In this document: piece by piece, positions 21,001-34,370 of the stretch
Layout of the letters: the number at the start of each line of letters is the position of its first letter
Numbering within the stretch: the stretch's first letter is position 1
NCBI RefSeq assembly: GCF_000340215.1
Contig: NW_006921536.1
Coordinates: 2,953,016-3,017,015 of the forward strand
DNA: 64,000 nucleotides
Direction of reading: 5' to 3'
From: Pseudocercospora fijiensis CIRAD86
Lineage: Eukaryota; Ascomycota; Dothideomycetes; Mycosphaerellales; Mycosphaerellaceae
Translations under genes and position numbers: made by a program
Notes under the pieces: generated by a model
Told to the model about the DNA's origin: nothing
Databases searched by the model: none
What the model saw: only the letters and a program-made list of their open reading frames with translations

Positions 21001-24000
21001 TTAATATAGTAAGAGTATTAATATGCTTTAAGCCGTCGCGGAGTCCGGTAAGCCGCTTATCCTACGCTTGCTTATTAACAATACGGGCTATAGCAATCTT
21101 ATACTGCAGGGTTAGAAACAAAGAATTAATATGTTAGGTCTCGCTGTCGTAATTAGGTCGCCTCGATAGGCTATTAGTAGGGTTGCTTACGCCTAGCCGA
21201 TATAATATATTAAAATCAAACCTAGCGAGGTAGACGGCCTATCTAGCCTATCGACCTATAACTCTAGTAACCTTCGTAATTCTACGGAGGTTGTTATAGT
21301 CTATATAGACCTATATCGTATATTAGGCCCTATCGAGGTAGTGCCTCTAATGCTTAAAGGCCTCGATAATAGCTAAGAGCTCTTGCTCGTAGGTCTCGTA
21401 GCGACGCTTAGTATTAATTATCTTCCGCGAGAAGAAGGCAATCGGGTGCTAGTAATAGTTATTATCTGATTGCTAGGATATAATAGCCGATATAGCGAAC
21501 TGTAAAGCGTTAGTCTCAATTCGGATCTGCTTATTTAGTACGAAATAGTATAACAAGGGGACTTTAGTAAAGCGTCGCTTTAGACCGTTAAAAGCGGCTT
21601 ATGCTCTATTAGTCTATTTGAACTCTCTAGTCGGGTTAGCCTTAGTTTTAGTAAGCTTAGTTAATAGTATTACATGCCTCGAATAGCCCTTAATAAAACG
21701 GCGGTAGAAATTAGCGAAGCCGAGGAACGATTAAAGCTCCTTAATAGACGTAGGAACAGGCTATTTAGTAATTGTTTTAATCCGATTAGGATTAGCCTTA
21801 ACACTATTAGTTAATACGATAAAACTAAGGAAGGCTACCTCCTTAGTAGTAAAGGTGTATTTAGAAGGCTTGCAATATAGTCTATAAGCTCGTAGGCGAT
21901 CGAGTACCTTACGGACTATAGCCTAGTACTCCGTAATGTTAGGTAAGTGTGTGTAGACTAGGATGTTATCTAGGTAAACTATACAGAGGTAGTCTAGTAG
22001 GCCTAATAGGGCCCGATTAATATAGGACTAGAATGTAGTAGGGGCATTAGCTAGCCTAAATAGTATAACTAAGTACTCGAAATAGCTATAGCGAGTGCGG
22101 AAGGCTGTCTTCTATTTATCGCCCTTACGGATACAGATGCGGTAATACGCGTCCTTAATGTCTAATATAGTATAGTAGTAGGCACTAGAAAGGCGGTCGA
22201 GGGTCTTATTAATAAGCGGGAGTAGACAGCGGTCTTTAATAGTAACAGCGTTAAGCCTACGATAATTAACATATAGGCGTAGGCTACTATCCTTCTTTAG
22301 TACGAATAGGATAGGGGCGCTAGTAGGGCTGTTACTATACCGAATGCGACTATTAGCTAGGTTTTCCTCTAGGTACTTACGTAATATAGCAAGCTCTCGT
22401 TTACTAAGGTTGTAGAGGGGGCTAAAAGGGACCTCTTTGCCCTCTATAATATCAATCTTATAATCCGTCTCCTTAAACATAGGCAATGTCGATACTAGGT
22501 AGTGTTTAAATACATTAATATAGGTCTCTCGGATAGGCTCTAGTATACGAGCAAGCTAATTAGGGTCTATACTATTAGGGGGTACAGGTTCATCGTTATT
22601 ACTACCGAGTAGATCGGCAGTTAGATTAGCTAAGGCGGAGGCTAGTATAAGGTTGCTAATAAATAGGACCCTAATATTATTAGGACACTCGCTAATGTCG
22701 ATATATTTAATGTCCTCTCTCCTAGCGATTCTAAATCGCTATTGTTGACTTCCTAAGTCTATAACTATAGTATAGTACTTAAGAACAGGGTTGCTAATAA
22801 CAATAGTAGCTCCCCTATATAGGTTGTCTATATCTACTACGTAGGCAGTAAAGTCTAGTAGGCGTTCATTTCCGAGGTCGTCCTTTAGAACTATAGGAAT
22901 ATAGTAGGCCCTATAGGTTAAGTGCCGAGCGTTATTAAACTAAGCAAGGGTTAGTAGGTTAGTCCTAGGCAGTTGTCGAAGGTCTAATTGCTTAGCTAGG
23001 CGATAGCTAATAAGGGCACTAACTGAATTTCCTAGATCTAGTATAACCTTAGTTTAATAGTTAGTACCCTTCGTATCCTATATAAGGTAGGAGCGTGTTA
23101 TAGCTAGTACAATATCGATAGTCTTACGCTATATAAGGCTAATAGTTAGTGCGGCGCTTATTCTTTTTTCGAAGGACCGATAGGGGTAGTATTAGCGGCT
23201 AAAAGGTGCTTACGGTACTTAGCGGTAGTACGGTCGATTCGGGCCTAGTCCTTAGGTTTGTCGCATTAGCCTAGTAGATAGCTAGTGCTATTACAGTTAA
23301 AGCACTTCAATCCGGTCGGGAGATTATTACTATAGCTATTATTGCTACTATTATTAGTCGAGCGGTTAGCATTATAGGGATACGAGCCCCTTCTACGGCC
23401 CCTATCGCGGCCTCCTCTATATAGCCGCCGGCTACGGCCTCTTCTACGATCGTTACTATTCCTATTGTTAGTATTGTTGTCCTAGTAGGAACCTTAGTTT
23501 CCTCCGCGGCTACGGTTGCTACGGTTAGTACTAGCTAGTCGGATCCTCGATTCTAGTCGTTACTAAAGCTAGACAGCTCGTTTAGCTGTTTCTACTTCGA
23601 CTATAAATTAAATGCGTGTAAGATTGGCTTGTTCGAACATACGGCGGCGGTCTAATTTAAGGACTAGTTCCTACCTTAGTTTAGGTCGTATCTTAGATAT
23701 CTAGATAGAGTCGGTCTTAGGTAGCAAATCGTCCTTAAGGGTCTTTAGATAGGCCTCGAAGGATCGAGAGGTTTAATCGGCCTTTTGTTTAGTACGTAGG
23801 TATTAGTCTTAGGCGTGCTACTAGCGTAATATAGGGTTGCTAAGAATATTTAGTATAATAGTCTTATAGTCCTACTATTAAACAGTAGTCTAATCGTTAA
23901 GAGAGTCGAAATAGTTATCCTATATACGCTTTAGGTCGCTATTAATATACTATATAGCGTATACGACTAAGGAATAGTCGTCTAGTAGCGCTCTTAGTTA

Positions 24001-24770
24001 TTGCGCTAGTTAAGCTTATAGTTACGAATGTAGTCGTTATACTACTTTCGACTAGAGCTATCGAATATAGTATAGTCCTTAAGCTTAGCATCCTTCTTTT
24101 GTACGGAAGGTCCTACTACTAGTTCTAGTCTAGTAGTAGTTATTAGGGCTTCCTATAGGCGGCGAATCTCGAGGAGATTATCCTTTAGCTATTGTTCTTA
24201 ACGTAGGGCAGTAAGCCTATTTTAAGTAGCTTCTTGAAGTCTCCCTACTAGTTAAGGGCTAAAGGCTAGCTAGCTATATCGTCGATTAACAATGTTGTTA
24301 AGAATATCGTTAATAGGCAACTCTAGGTCGTTACCTAGAATTACAGGTTCTTTTTCAGCAGGCCCTCTAGCAGGCTCTTCAGTAGGAGGCACTTTAGTAG
24401 GTGCTTTAGTAGGCACTTTAGTAGGCACTGTGCTACTAGTATTGTTATTGCTAGCGCTGCTAGCGGCGCCGCGGTTGTTGTTTCGTAATAAACCGGCTAT
24501 TATAAGGGGCGACACTAATAATGTATCGTTAGCCCCTAAGATGCGGATATAGCGGAATTAGTAGATATCGGCCTAGTATGCTTAACTTAGTGTAATAGGC
24601 CGTATAGAAGGCCTTGCTTAATAATTAGTACGGTTGTTTCGATAGAGTAGTACGTATAGGTCCCGTTCTTTAGGCGTAATATAGTTAGATTAGTCTTGTT
24701 CGTAGCTATACCGCTAAAAGCTTGAAATAAGGACTATCTAGCTGCTACCCTTAAAGGGTAGATCGAATAC

Positions 24771-24968
24771 TATATAAAAAGGGTATATTAGCAGGTAGAT
24801 AGGATAGTAGTAGGTACAAGTAGTATTCGATAAGGAGCTAGAAGGAGAGGGAGGAAGGCAGGCAAGTTAGCCTATTACTAAGCGCTAAGCCCTACCTAAG
24901 GCACTAAGACCCTAGCTTTACTTAGCCTAGTTACATGCTAATTACGTATAGCCTCTTTAGCCCTAATA
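24771..24968 (-). repeat. LTR of element B (right)
   Basis: 198 bp, TATATAAAAAGG...CCTAATA, followed by CTAAC, the target duplication shared with 10689-10693. Confidence 0.88.
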
Positions 24969-27900
24969 CTAACATAGCTATATCCTTCCTTTCTTAAATA
25001 GTAATACACTCCGCAATACTGTTACTAATATAGCCGCGCCGGCCGCGCCGTCGTTATTATTATTATTACTATTTACGCGCGCGCCGTCCTTGCAGATCGC
25101 CTAGGCCTTAAGGCCCCGATAGAAGGAAGGAATAAAAGGGGGCGCTAAGAGAAGGGTCTTATAGGTTGCGCTAGTAAAGAGGTAGATCCCTTAAAAGAGC
25201 AGGCGATTAATTAACGCGTTATAGCGCGTTTAGCGTAGTCTTATTATCCTAGTTTGCCGGCCTCTAATTAGTTAGCTAATAGTACCCCGGGGGTAGCATT
25301 ATCCCTAGGCGGCATTATAGGCCCTTATACTAGTCTAATACTTATCTAACAACTTAGTTATATCTTTAAAAGAACCTTTAGCTTCCTACGAGTCCTATTT
25401 AGGTAAATAGCCTAGCTACCTTAGGAGGTATTCCTTCTTGCCTTTCCTAGTCCGGTACTATAGGATACGTTCTATAGGCTACAGTTCTTTACTATTAGCT
25501 AAGACTTCTTCTAACTTAGTAGGCGCTTTATCGCCTTTGCGTTAATAGTATAGCTTAAGGAGGGATACATAGAAGGTGTTATAGATAGTATAATAGGGTA
25601 GAAGCTATAACTAGTAGGCCTATATACCCTTCGGTCCTCGGATGCGGAATAGGCTAATATATCTTAGTACGAGTTTAGGCCTTGTTTTACTATCGGGTAA
25701 TAGGTGTTTGCGGATGCGGAGGTTCTTTATACTAAGCATAACTATGTCGCCTTGCTTAAAGGTTATTAGAAGGTAGTGTTTGTTATAGTAGGCCTTCTAA
25801 TAGGCCTAGGCCTTTACTAGTTTATTAGCTATCTTAGCGTAAATTTCCCGTATCTTTTAAACCCTCTTAATAGCCGCTAGTGTCTTAGGTGTTAGTACTT
25901 AACACGCTTCCCTTTCCTTACGCTCGGCCTCGAGCGATAAGGGGTCTTGCGGCATAGTAGCGTTCTAGCCTATTATAGCGAAATAAGGTAACACCTTAGT
26001 AGATAAGTAGACACTGTTATTATATACGAATTCTGTAGGTTATAGGAGATTAACCTAATCCTTAGGGTTCTCGTTAATGTAACTATATAGGTACTACTGC
26101 AGGGTAGCATTTTGTCTCTCTATTTAACCGTTAGTCTATAGATAGAAGGCTATTAATAGCCGATGCTTTAGTCTTAGCTATAGGCATATTTCGCTCTAAT
26201 AGTGCGATATAAATGTCGAGCCCCTATCGGAGACTATCCCCTTAGGGGTTCCCTAATAGATATAGAAGATATTAGTCTACAGCGCCTCTGCTATATTAAT
26301 AGTAGTCCAATCCTTGCGCGCCGGGTTATATCGAGCGCCTTTAGTAAATCGATCTACTATAACAAGGATAGCGTTATATACGTCCTTGCTGCCCCTATAC
26401 TTAGTAGGCGGAAGGCCTATAATAAAGTCTATTATAAGCTCTATAAATAGCTTGTAAGGGATTAGTAAAGAGGACAACTCGCTAAAAGGCTAATGCTTTA
26501 GTGCCTTAATACGTTAGTATACGGTATATATATTAACGTATTCCTTTATGTCCCGCTTACTATTTAGCTAGTAGTATATGCGCGATAGTAGCTCGTACGA
26601 CCTCTCTATACTATAGTAACCGGCAAGCTTACTATCGTAGTATCGCTTAAGAAGTTCTTATCGGATCGAATGTTTAGCGGGGATATAGTATCTGCCCTTA
26701 AACTTTAAATAACCTTTGTTATCGATCGACTAGTTACTCTTACTAGATCGAGTCGTTCGCCTACTTATAAGCTTGTCGATACGTTTAGTAGTAAAGGCGT
26801 CCCTCTACTAAGTACGTAATAGCTTATCTATAAATAATTGACTATCCCTATTTGTAAGGTTATTTAATAGTACCCTCGCTATTAAACGAGGTACGTATTA
26901 TATATATCTAATAGTACTAGCAGCCGGATTAACTATAGTAGTACTATCGCTATTACTATATATTGCGATATCGACTAGGGAGTTATTATAACTTCTCCTG
27001 TCTGTGTCTTTAGCCCTTGCCTTAATACGCACTATTAATATAGTAAGAGTATTAATATGCTTTAAGCCGTCGCGGAGTCCGGTAAGCCGCTTATCCTACG
27101 CTTACTTATTAACAATACGGGCTATAGCAATCTTATACTATAGGGTTAGAAACAAAGAATTAATGTGTTAGGTCTCGCTATCGTAATTAGGTCGCCTCGA
27201 TAGGCTATCGGTAGGGTTACTTACGCCTAGCTAGTATAATATATTAAAATTAAACCCGGCGAGGTAGACGGCCTATCTAGCCTATCGACCTATAACCCTA
27301 GTAACCTTAGTAATGCTACGGAGGTTGTTATAGTCTATATAGACCTATATTGTATATTAAGCCCTATCGAGGTAGTGCCTCTAGTGCTTAAAGGCCTCGA
27401 CAATAGCTAAGAGTTCTTGCTCGTAGGTCTCGTAGCGACGTTCTATATCGATTATCTTCTATAAAAAGAAGGTAATCGGGTACTAATAATAGTCCTTATC
27501 CGATTGTTAGGACATAATAGCTAATATAGCAAACTGTAAAGCGTTAGTCTTAATGCGGATTAGTTTGCTTAGTACGAAGTAGTATAATAAGGGGACTTTA
27601 GTAAAGCGCTTCTTTAAACCGTTAAAAGCGGCTTGTGCTTTGTTAGTCTATTTAAACTCTCTAGATAGATTAGCCTTAGTCTTAGTAAGCTTAGTTAATA
27701 GCATTATATACCTCGAATAGCCCTTAATAAACCGGCGGTAGAAGTTAGCAAAACCGAGGAATAATTAGAGCTCTTTAATACTAGTAGGTATTAGCTACTT
27801 AGTAATAGTCTTAATCCGGTTAGGATTAGCCTTAATACTATTAGTTAACACGAGGAAGCCGAGGAATAACACCTCCTTAGTAGCAAAGGTGTATTTAGAA

Positions 27901-30120
27901 GGCTTGCAATATAGTCTATAGGCCCGTAGGCGGTCGAGCACCTTACGTACTACGGCCTAATGCTCTATAATATTAGGTAAATAGGTATAAACTAGGATGT
28001 TATCTAGGTAAACTATACAGAGATAGTCTAATAGGCCCGAAAGGGCCCGATTAATATAGGACTAGAATGTTATAGAGGCGTTTACTAGCCTAAATAGCAT
28101 AACTAAATACTCGAAATAGCTATAGCGGGTATAGAAGGCTGTTTTCTATTTATTACCCTTACGGATGCGGATGCGATAGTATGTATCCTTAATATCTAAT
28201 ATAGTATAGTAGTAAGCGCTAGAAAGGCGATCGAGGGTCTCGTTAATAAGCGGAAGTAGATAGCGGTCTTTAATAGTAATAGTATTAAGTCTACGGTAAT
28301 TAATATATAGGCGTAGGCTACTATCCTTCTTTAGTACGAATAGGATAGGTATACTAGTAGGACTATTACTATACCGAATACGACTATTAGCTAGGTTTTC
28401 TTCTAGGTACTTACGTAATATAGTAAGCTCGCGCTTACTAAGGTTATAGAGTAGTCTAAAAGGAACCTCTTTGCCCTCTATAATATCAATCTTATAATCC
28501 GTCTCTTTGAATATAGGCAATGTCGATGCTAGGTAGTATTCGAACATATTAATATAGGTCTCTCGAATAGGCTCCGGTATACGAGCAAGCTAATTAGGGC
28601 CTATACTATTAGGGGGTATAGGCTTATCGTTATCGCCTAATAGGTCGACTATTAGGTTAGCTATAGTAGGTATTAGGTTGCCGATAAATAGGACCCTAAT
28701 ATCGTTAGGGCACTCGCTAATATCGATGTATTTAATGTCCTCTTTCCTAGCGATTCTAAATCGCTACTATTAAAGGCCTAGGTCTATAACTATAGCGTAG
28801 TACTTAAGAACAGGGTTGCTAATAACAATATCGGAGGGGAGGCTGTCTATATCTACCGCGTAGGTAGTAAAGTTTAGTAGGCGCTTATTGCCGAGGTCGT
28901 CCTTTAGGGCTATATAAACATAGTAGACTCTATAGGTTAAGTGCCGAGCGTTATTAAACTAAGCAAGGGTTAGTAGGTTAGTCCTAGGCAGTTATCGAAG
29001 GTCTAATTGCTTAGTTAGGCGATAGCTAATAAGGGCACTAACTGAATTTCCTAGATCTAGTATAACCTTAGTCTTATAGTTAGTTCTATATATGTCCGAT
29101 ACGAGATAGGTACGTATAATAGCTAGTACAATGTCGATAGTCTTACGCCGTACAAGGCTAATAGTTAGTATAGCGCTTATTCTTTTTTCGACTAATTAGA
29201 AGGTTAGCCTATAGGGGTAGCGTTAGCTACTAAGAGATGCTTTCGGTGCTTAGCGGTAGTACGGTCGACTTAGGCCTAATCCCTAGGTTTGTCGTATTAG
29301 CCTAGTAGATAGCTAGTACTATTGTAATTAAAGCACTTCAATCTAGTTAGAAGGTTGCTATAGCTGCTATTAGTCGAGCGGTTAGCGTTATAAGGATACG
29401 AGCCCCTTCTACGGCCCCTATTACGGCCTCCTCTATATAGCCGTCGGCTACGACCTCTTCCGCGGTCGTTACTATTCCTATTATTAGTACTATTGTTTTA
29501 GTAGGACCCTTAGCTATTGCCTCCGCGGGCACTACGATTACCGCGGTTAGTACTAGCTAGTCGGATCCTCGATTCTAGTCGTTACTAGAGCTAAATAGCC
29601 CGCTCGGCTATTTCTACTTCGACTATAAATTAAATACATATTAGGTTAGTATTACGAAGGAACAAGGTAGTCGGCTAGGTTAATATATTGTCTATCTCTC
29701 TAGGTCCCTATCGGAAGGTATATATACCTCGTACGCCTATAGAAGGTATACCTTATAGGCTAGCTTATAGCTGCCGTAACAATACCCCCGTCTAAACAGA
29801 ACAAAGGCGATATACTAGGTCGCTTATATAAGTATTATATCGCTATATCCTTGTTATCTCCGTACGTTGTCTCTATACGAGTCGTCGCGGCCGTACTACT
29901 ACGGCGATATCCGTAGTCTCGGAAGTCGTTATTTAGTAACGGAAGCGCTATCCGTTATAGCGCTAATAGCTATTCGGGCGGTAACGGCTATTTAGGCGCT
30001 AACGGCTATTCTAGCGCTAACGGCTATTCTAGCGTATATAATAGGGGGTCTTCCTCGCGCGTAGAAGAGGCTTGTCCGTCCTCTTAGACTTAGTCGTATC
30101 GTATCCTTTAGGCTAGTATC

Positions 30121-30560
30121 GCTACTTAGGCTCGTACGGCTCGTACGGCTCGTTAGGCTCGTACGGCTCGTTAGGCTCGTACGGCTCGTTAAGCTCGTAC
30201 TGCTCTTAAAGCCCGTTAGGCTCGTACGGTTCGTTAAGCTCGTTAGGCCCGTACGGCTCGTTAAGCTCGTTATACTATTTATTAGGCTCGTAGTGCTCGT
30301 TAGGCTCGCTAGGCCCTTTAGGCTCGTACTACTCTTTAAGCCCGCTAGGCTGTCTAGGCTCTTTAGGCTTACTAGGCTCTTTAAGCCCGTTAGGCTATCT
30401 AGTCGTCGCGCGCTCGCTAGTCGCGTTCTTAAGTGTATCTAGCTCGTTAGGCTCGTACGGCTCGTTAAGCTCGTACTACTCTTTATCGGGCTCGTACGGC
30501 TCGTTAAGCTCGTACTCCTACTTAGGTTTATACTACTAATCCGGCTCGTTCTCGTACGGC
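30121..30560. repeat. Tandem GCTCGT-type repeats in the left arm of F
   Basis: Many imperfect units built on GGCTCGTACGGCTCGTTA. The inverted counterpart is at about 32140-32570. Read in the sense direction of the element, the units encode Asn-Glu-Pro-Tyr-Glu-Pro-like hexapeptides, broken by TAG stops. Confidence 0.7.
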
Positions 30561-31319
30561 TCTTTAGTCGCGTACGTATCGGACCGCTTAGATTCGCTAG
30601 GCTACTTAGGCCTATATAGCTGCTTAGGCTTATACCGCCGGCTAGGCTCGTATAGGTCGTTAAGCTCGTTAGGCTCGTACGGCTCTTTAGCCTATAGTTT
30701 GTCGAGCTTATGCCTCTACCTAGGTTTATACTACTAGTCCGGCTCGTTCTCGTACGGCTCGTTAGGCTACTTAGGCCCGTATAGCTACTTAGGCTTATAC
30801 CGCCGGCTAGGCTCGTACGGGTCGTTAAGGTCGTCTAGCTAGTATAGCTGCTCGAGTTTATATACCTAGTACTTATCTAACTCTTCGACCTACTCGATCT
30901 ATAGTAGCTAGTCTCGCTATTATAGCCTCGGTCTCTATTATAGTACTATACGTCGCTATTATAGCGCCTTAAGTAGCGCCAGATAGTATATATCTTATTC
31001 TTATAGCTATTCCGCTATTCCTACTATTATCCGGCTTAGAGATAGTCGCGTACGGTAAGGGCTATTTAGGCGTCTTTCTCGGTAGTGTACCGTAGGCTAC
31101 TTATTCTAGTATACGTCGTAGCGTACGTAGAGAGGGCGGTTCTCGTTGTTATTATTGTTTTTATACGGAAGTTCTTCTATTCGGAGGGCTGTTTTTTATA
31201 TATTCGGAGGGCTGTTTTTTATATATCGTTCGTCTCGCGTATTTAGTACGCTTAACGAATCGAAAGGTTCCTAACCTAGTAGTACTACTAATTGTTACGA
31301 AGGATAAGATAGTCGCTAG

Positions 31320-31419
31320 NNNNNNNNNNNNNNNNNNNNNNNNNNNNNNNNNNNNNNNNNNNNNNNNNNNNNNNNNNNNNNNNNNNNNNNNNNNNNNNNN
31401 NNNNNNNNNNNNNNNNNNN
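31320..31419. other. Assembly gap (100 N)
   Basis: Exactly 100 unknown bases in the centre of the inverted pair F. This round length is a scaffolding placeholder, so the real distance and sequence are not known. Confidence 0.99.
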
Positions 31420-32139
31420 AGTTCATCCCACCGAATACGCGAGACGAACGATTACAAAAAATAGCCCTCCGAATATATAAAAAACAGCCCTCCGAATAGA
31501 AGAACTTCCGTATAAAAACAATAATAATAACAAAAACCGCCCTCTCCGCGTACGCTACGACGTATACCGGAATAAGTAGCCTACGGTACGCTACCGAGAA
31601 AAACGCCTAAATAGCCCTTACTATACGCGACTATCTCTAAGCCGGATAATAGTAGGAATAGCGGAATAGCTATAAGAATAAGATATATACTATCCGGCGC
31701 TACTTAAGGCGCTATAATAGCGACGTATAGTACTATAATAGAGACCGAGGCTATAATTGCGAGACTAGCTACTATAGATCGAGTAGGTCGAAGAGTTAGA
31801 TAAGTACTAGGTATATAAACTCGAGTAGCTATACTAGCTAGACGACCTTAACGACCCGTACGAGCCTAGCCGGCGGTATAAGCCTAAGTAGCTATACGGG
31901 CCTAAGTAGCCTAACGAGCTGTACGAGAACGAGCCGGACTAGTAGTATAAACCTAGGTAGGGGTACGAGCTCGACGAACTATAGGCTAAAGAGCCGTATA
32001 AGCCTAACGAGCTTAACGACCCGTACGAGCCTAGCCGGCGGTATAAGCCTAAGCAGCTATATAGGCCTAAGTAGCCTAGCGAATCTAAGCGGTCCGATAC
32101 GTACGCGACTAAAGAGCCGTACGAGAACGAGCCGGATTA

Positions 32140-32570
32140 GCAGTATAAACCTAAGTAGGAGTACGAGCTTAACGAGCCGTACGAGCCCGATAAAGAGTAG
32201 TACGAGCTTAACGAGCCGTACGAGCCTAACGAGCTAGATACACTTAAGAACGCGACTAGCGAGCGCGCGACGACTAGATAGCCTAACGGGCTTAAAGAGC
32301 CTAGTAAGCCTAAAGAGCCTAGATAGCCTAGCGGGCTTAAAGAGCAGTACGAGCCTAAAGGGCCTAGCGAGCCTAACGAGTACTACGAGCCTAATAAATA
32401 GTATAACGAGCTTAACGAGCCGTACGGGCCTAACGAGCTTAACGAACCGTACGAGCCTAACGGGCTTTAAGAGTAGTACGAGCTTAACGAGCCGTACGAG
32501 CCTAACGAGCCGTACGAGCCTAACGAGCCGTACGAGCCGTACGAGCCTAAGTAGCGATACTAGCCTAAAG
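32140..32570 (+). repeat. Tandem GAGCCTAACGAGCCGTAC repeats in the right arm of F
   Basis: Imperfect tandem units that encode Asn-Glu-Pro-Tyr-Glu-Pro-type hexapeptides on the plus strand, inverted relative to 30121-30560. Confidence 0.75.
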
Positions 32571-34172
32571 GATGCGATGCGACTAAGCCTAAGAGGACGG
32601 ATAAGCCTCTTCTACGCGCGAGGAAGACCCCCTATTATATACGCTAGAATAGCCGTTAGCGCTAGAATAGCCGTTAGCGCCTAAATAGCCGTTACCGCCC
32701 GAATAGCCGTTAGCGCTATAACGGACAGCGCTTCCGTTACTAAACAACGACTTCCGAGACTACGGATATCGCCGTAGTAGTACGGCCGTAACGACTCGTA
32801 CGGAGACAATATACGGAGACAATAAGGACATAGCGACACAATACTTATATAAGCGACCTAGTATATCGCCTTTGTTCTATTTAGACGGGGGTATTGTTAC
32901 GGCAGCTGCAAGCTAGCCTATAAGGTATACCTTCCGTAGGCGTACGAGGTATATATACCTTCCGATAGGGACCTAGAGAGATAGACAATATATTAACCTA
33001 GCCGACTACCTTGTTCCTTCGTAATAGTTAGCCTGCTCGAATATACGACGGCGGTCTAATTTAAGGACTAATTCCTATCGCAATTTAGGGCGTATTTCGG
33101 AAATCTAAATAGAGTTAGTCTTAGCTAGCAAATCGTCCTCGAGGGTCTTTAAATAGGCCTTAAATAAACGAGCTAATTAATTAGTCTTTTGCTTAGCCCG
33201 AAGGTACTAGTCCTAAGCGTATTATTGCCTTAGTATAGGGTTTCTAAGGGTGTCTAGTATAATAGTTTTGTAGGTTTGCTACTAAACAGCGGTCTAATTA
33301 GTAAGGGAGTCAAAGTAGTTATCCTAGGTACGCTTTAGGTCTCTATTAATGTATTGTATAGTATAGACGACTAGCGAATAGTCGTCTAGTAGGGCCCTTA
33401 GTGCATTCCGCTAGTTTAATTTACAATTACGTATGTAATTATTATACTGCTTGCGGCTAGAGCTATTAAATACGGTATAGTCTTTAAGCTTAGCATCCTT
33501 CTTTTAAATAGAAGGTCCTACTACTAGTTCTAGTCTAGTAGTGGTTGTTAGGGCTTCCTATAGGCGGCGAATCTCGAGGAGGTTATCCTTTAGCTATTGT
33601 TCTTAACGTAGGGCAGTAAGCCTGTTTTAGGTAGCTTCTTAGAGTCTCCCTACTAGTTAAGGGCTAAAGGCTAGTTAGCTATATCGACGGTTAACAATAT
33701 TATTAAGAATATCGTCGATAGGCAATTCTAGGTCGTTACCTAGAATTATAGGTTCTTTAGCAGGCTTAGTAGTAGGCCCTTTAGTAGGAGGCACTTTAGT
33801 AGGAGCTTTAGTAAGTACTTTAGTAGGCACTGTGCTACTAGCGTTGTCGTTGCTAGCGCTGCTAGCGGCAGCACGGTTGTTGTTTCGTAATAAACTAGCT
33901 ATTATAAGGGGCGACACTAATAATATATTATTAGCCCCTAAGATACGGATATAGCGGAATTAGTAGATATCGGCCTAGTATACTTGACTTAGTATAATAG
34001 GCCGTATAGAAGGCCTTGCTTGATAATTAGTACGGTTGTTTTAATAGAATAGTACGTACAGGTCCCGTTTTTCGGGCGTAATATAGTTAAATCGATAGTT
34101 TTCGTAGCTATACCGCCGAAAGCTTAAAATAAGGACTATCTAGCTACTACCCTTAAAGGGTAGATCGAATAC

Positions 34173-34370
34173 TATATAAGAAGGGTATATTAGCAGGTAG
34201 ATAGGGTAGTAGTAGGTACGAGTAGTATTCGATAAGGATCTAGGAGGAGAGGGAGGAAGGTAGGAGAGTTAGCCTAACGCTAAGCGCCAAGCCCTACCTA
34301 AGGCATTAAGACCCTAGCTTCACTCGGCCTAGTTATATGCCAATTACGTATAGCCTCTTTAGCCCTAACA
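34173..34370 (-). repeat. LTR of element C (right)
   Basis: 198 bp, TATATAAGAAGG...CCTAACA, followed by the target duplication AGGGC. Confidence 0.88.

Larger units (their letters stand above)
10694..24968 (-). mobile_element. Ty3/Gypsy chromovirus B (contains A)
   Basis: A dead LTR retrotransposon on the minus strand, inserted in C with target duplication CTAAC at 10689-10693 and 24969-24973. Its left LTR is split by element A (10694..10707 plus 17876..18062); its right LTR is 24771..24968. Surviving minus-strand frames are gag (24515..24270, starting MSPLIIAGLLRNNNR) and reverse transcriptase (22486..22112, with LPLINKTLDRLSSAYYYTIL and a DIKDAYYRI segment). A chromodomain remnant lies at about 19310-19460. 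Trp codons are mostly TAG. It is more heavily mutated than A. Removing A and B restores a continuous C sequence, as judged from the corresponding position in A. Confidence 0.88.
29650..33026. mobile_element. Inverted pair of small LTR elements (F) around an assembly gap
   Basis: It is inserted in the gag region of C with a 5-bp target duplication GTTAG (29645-29649 and 33027-33031). Both ends are the same LTR terminus in opposite orientation (TATTACGAAGG... and ...CCTTCGTAATA). Each outer LTR is 132 bp (29650..29781 and 32895..33026). In the right half the purine-rich AGACGGGGGTA precedes the LTR, as in a 3' end. A third LTR end, TGTTACGAAGGA, starts at 31293 and runs into the gap. So the left half is a short element (about 1.5-kb interior, no pol) on the minus strand, and the right half is a copy on the plus strand. 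Confidence 0.75.
9585..34370 (-). mobile_element. Ty3/Gypsy chromovirus C (contains B, A and F)
   Basis: A dead LTR retrotransposon on the minus strand. LTRs are at 9585..9780 (196 bp) and 34173..34370 (198 bp), with 5-bp target duplication AGGGC on both outer sides. Its internal parts are 9781..10693, 24969..29649 and 33027..34172. Surviving frames on the minus strand are gag (33917..33675), reverse transcriptase (28547..28146) and an integrase core (26477..26277, LIIDFIIGLPPTKYRG). A chromodomain remnant lies near 25330-25480. Stop codons are spread through all domains, many at expected Trp positions (TGG to TAG), so no product is possible. Element B was inserted in its 3' internal region and the inverted pair F in gag. 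Confidence 0.88.

Noticed and set aside
30121..30560. A CRISPR-like array
   Set aside because: Units are contiguous, without unique spacers, in a eukaryotic retroelement.
29650..33026. A DNA transposon with 1.6-kb terminal inverted repeats
   Set aside because: The terminal 132 bp recur at 31293 as an LTR end, and a purine tract precedes the right copy, as in LTR elements. An inverted pair explains it better.
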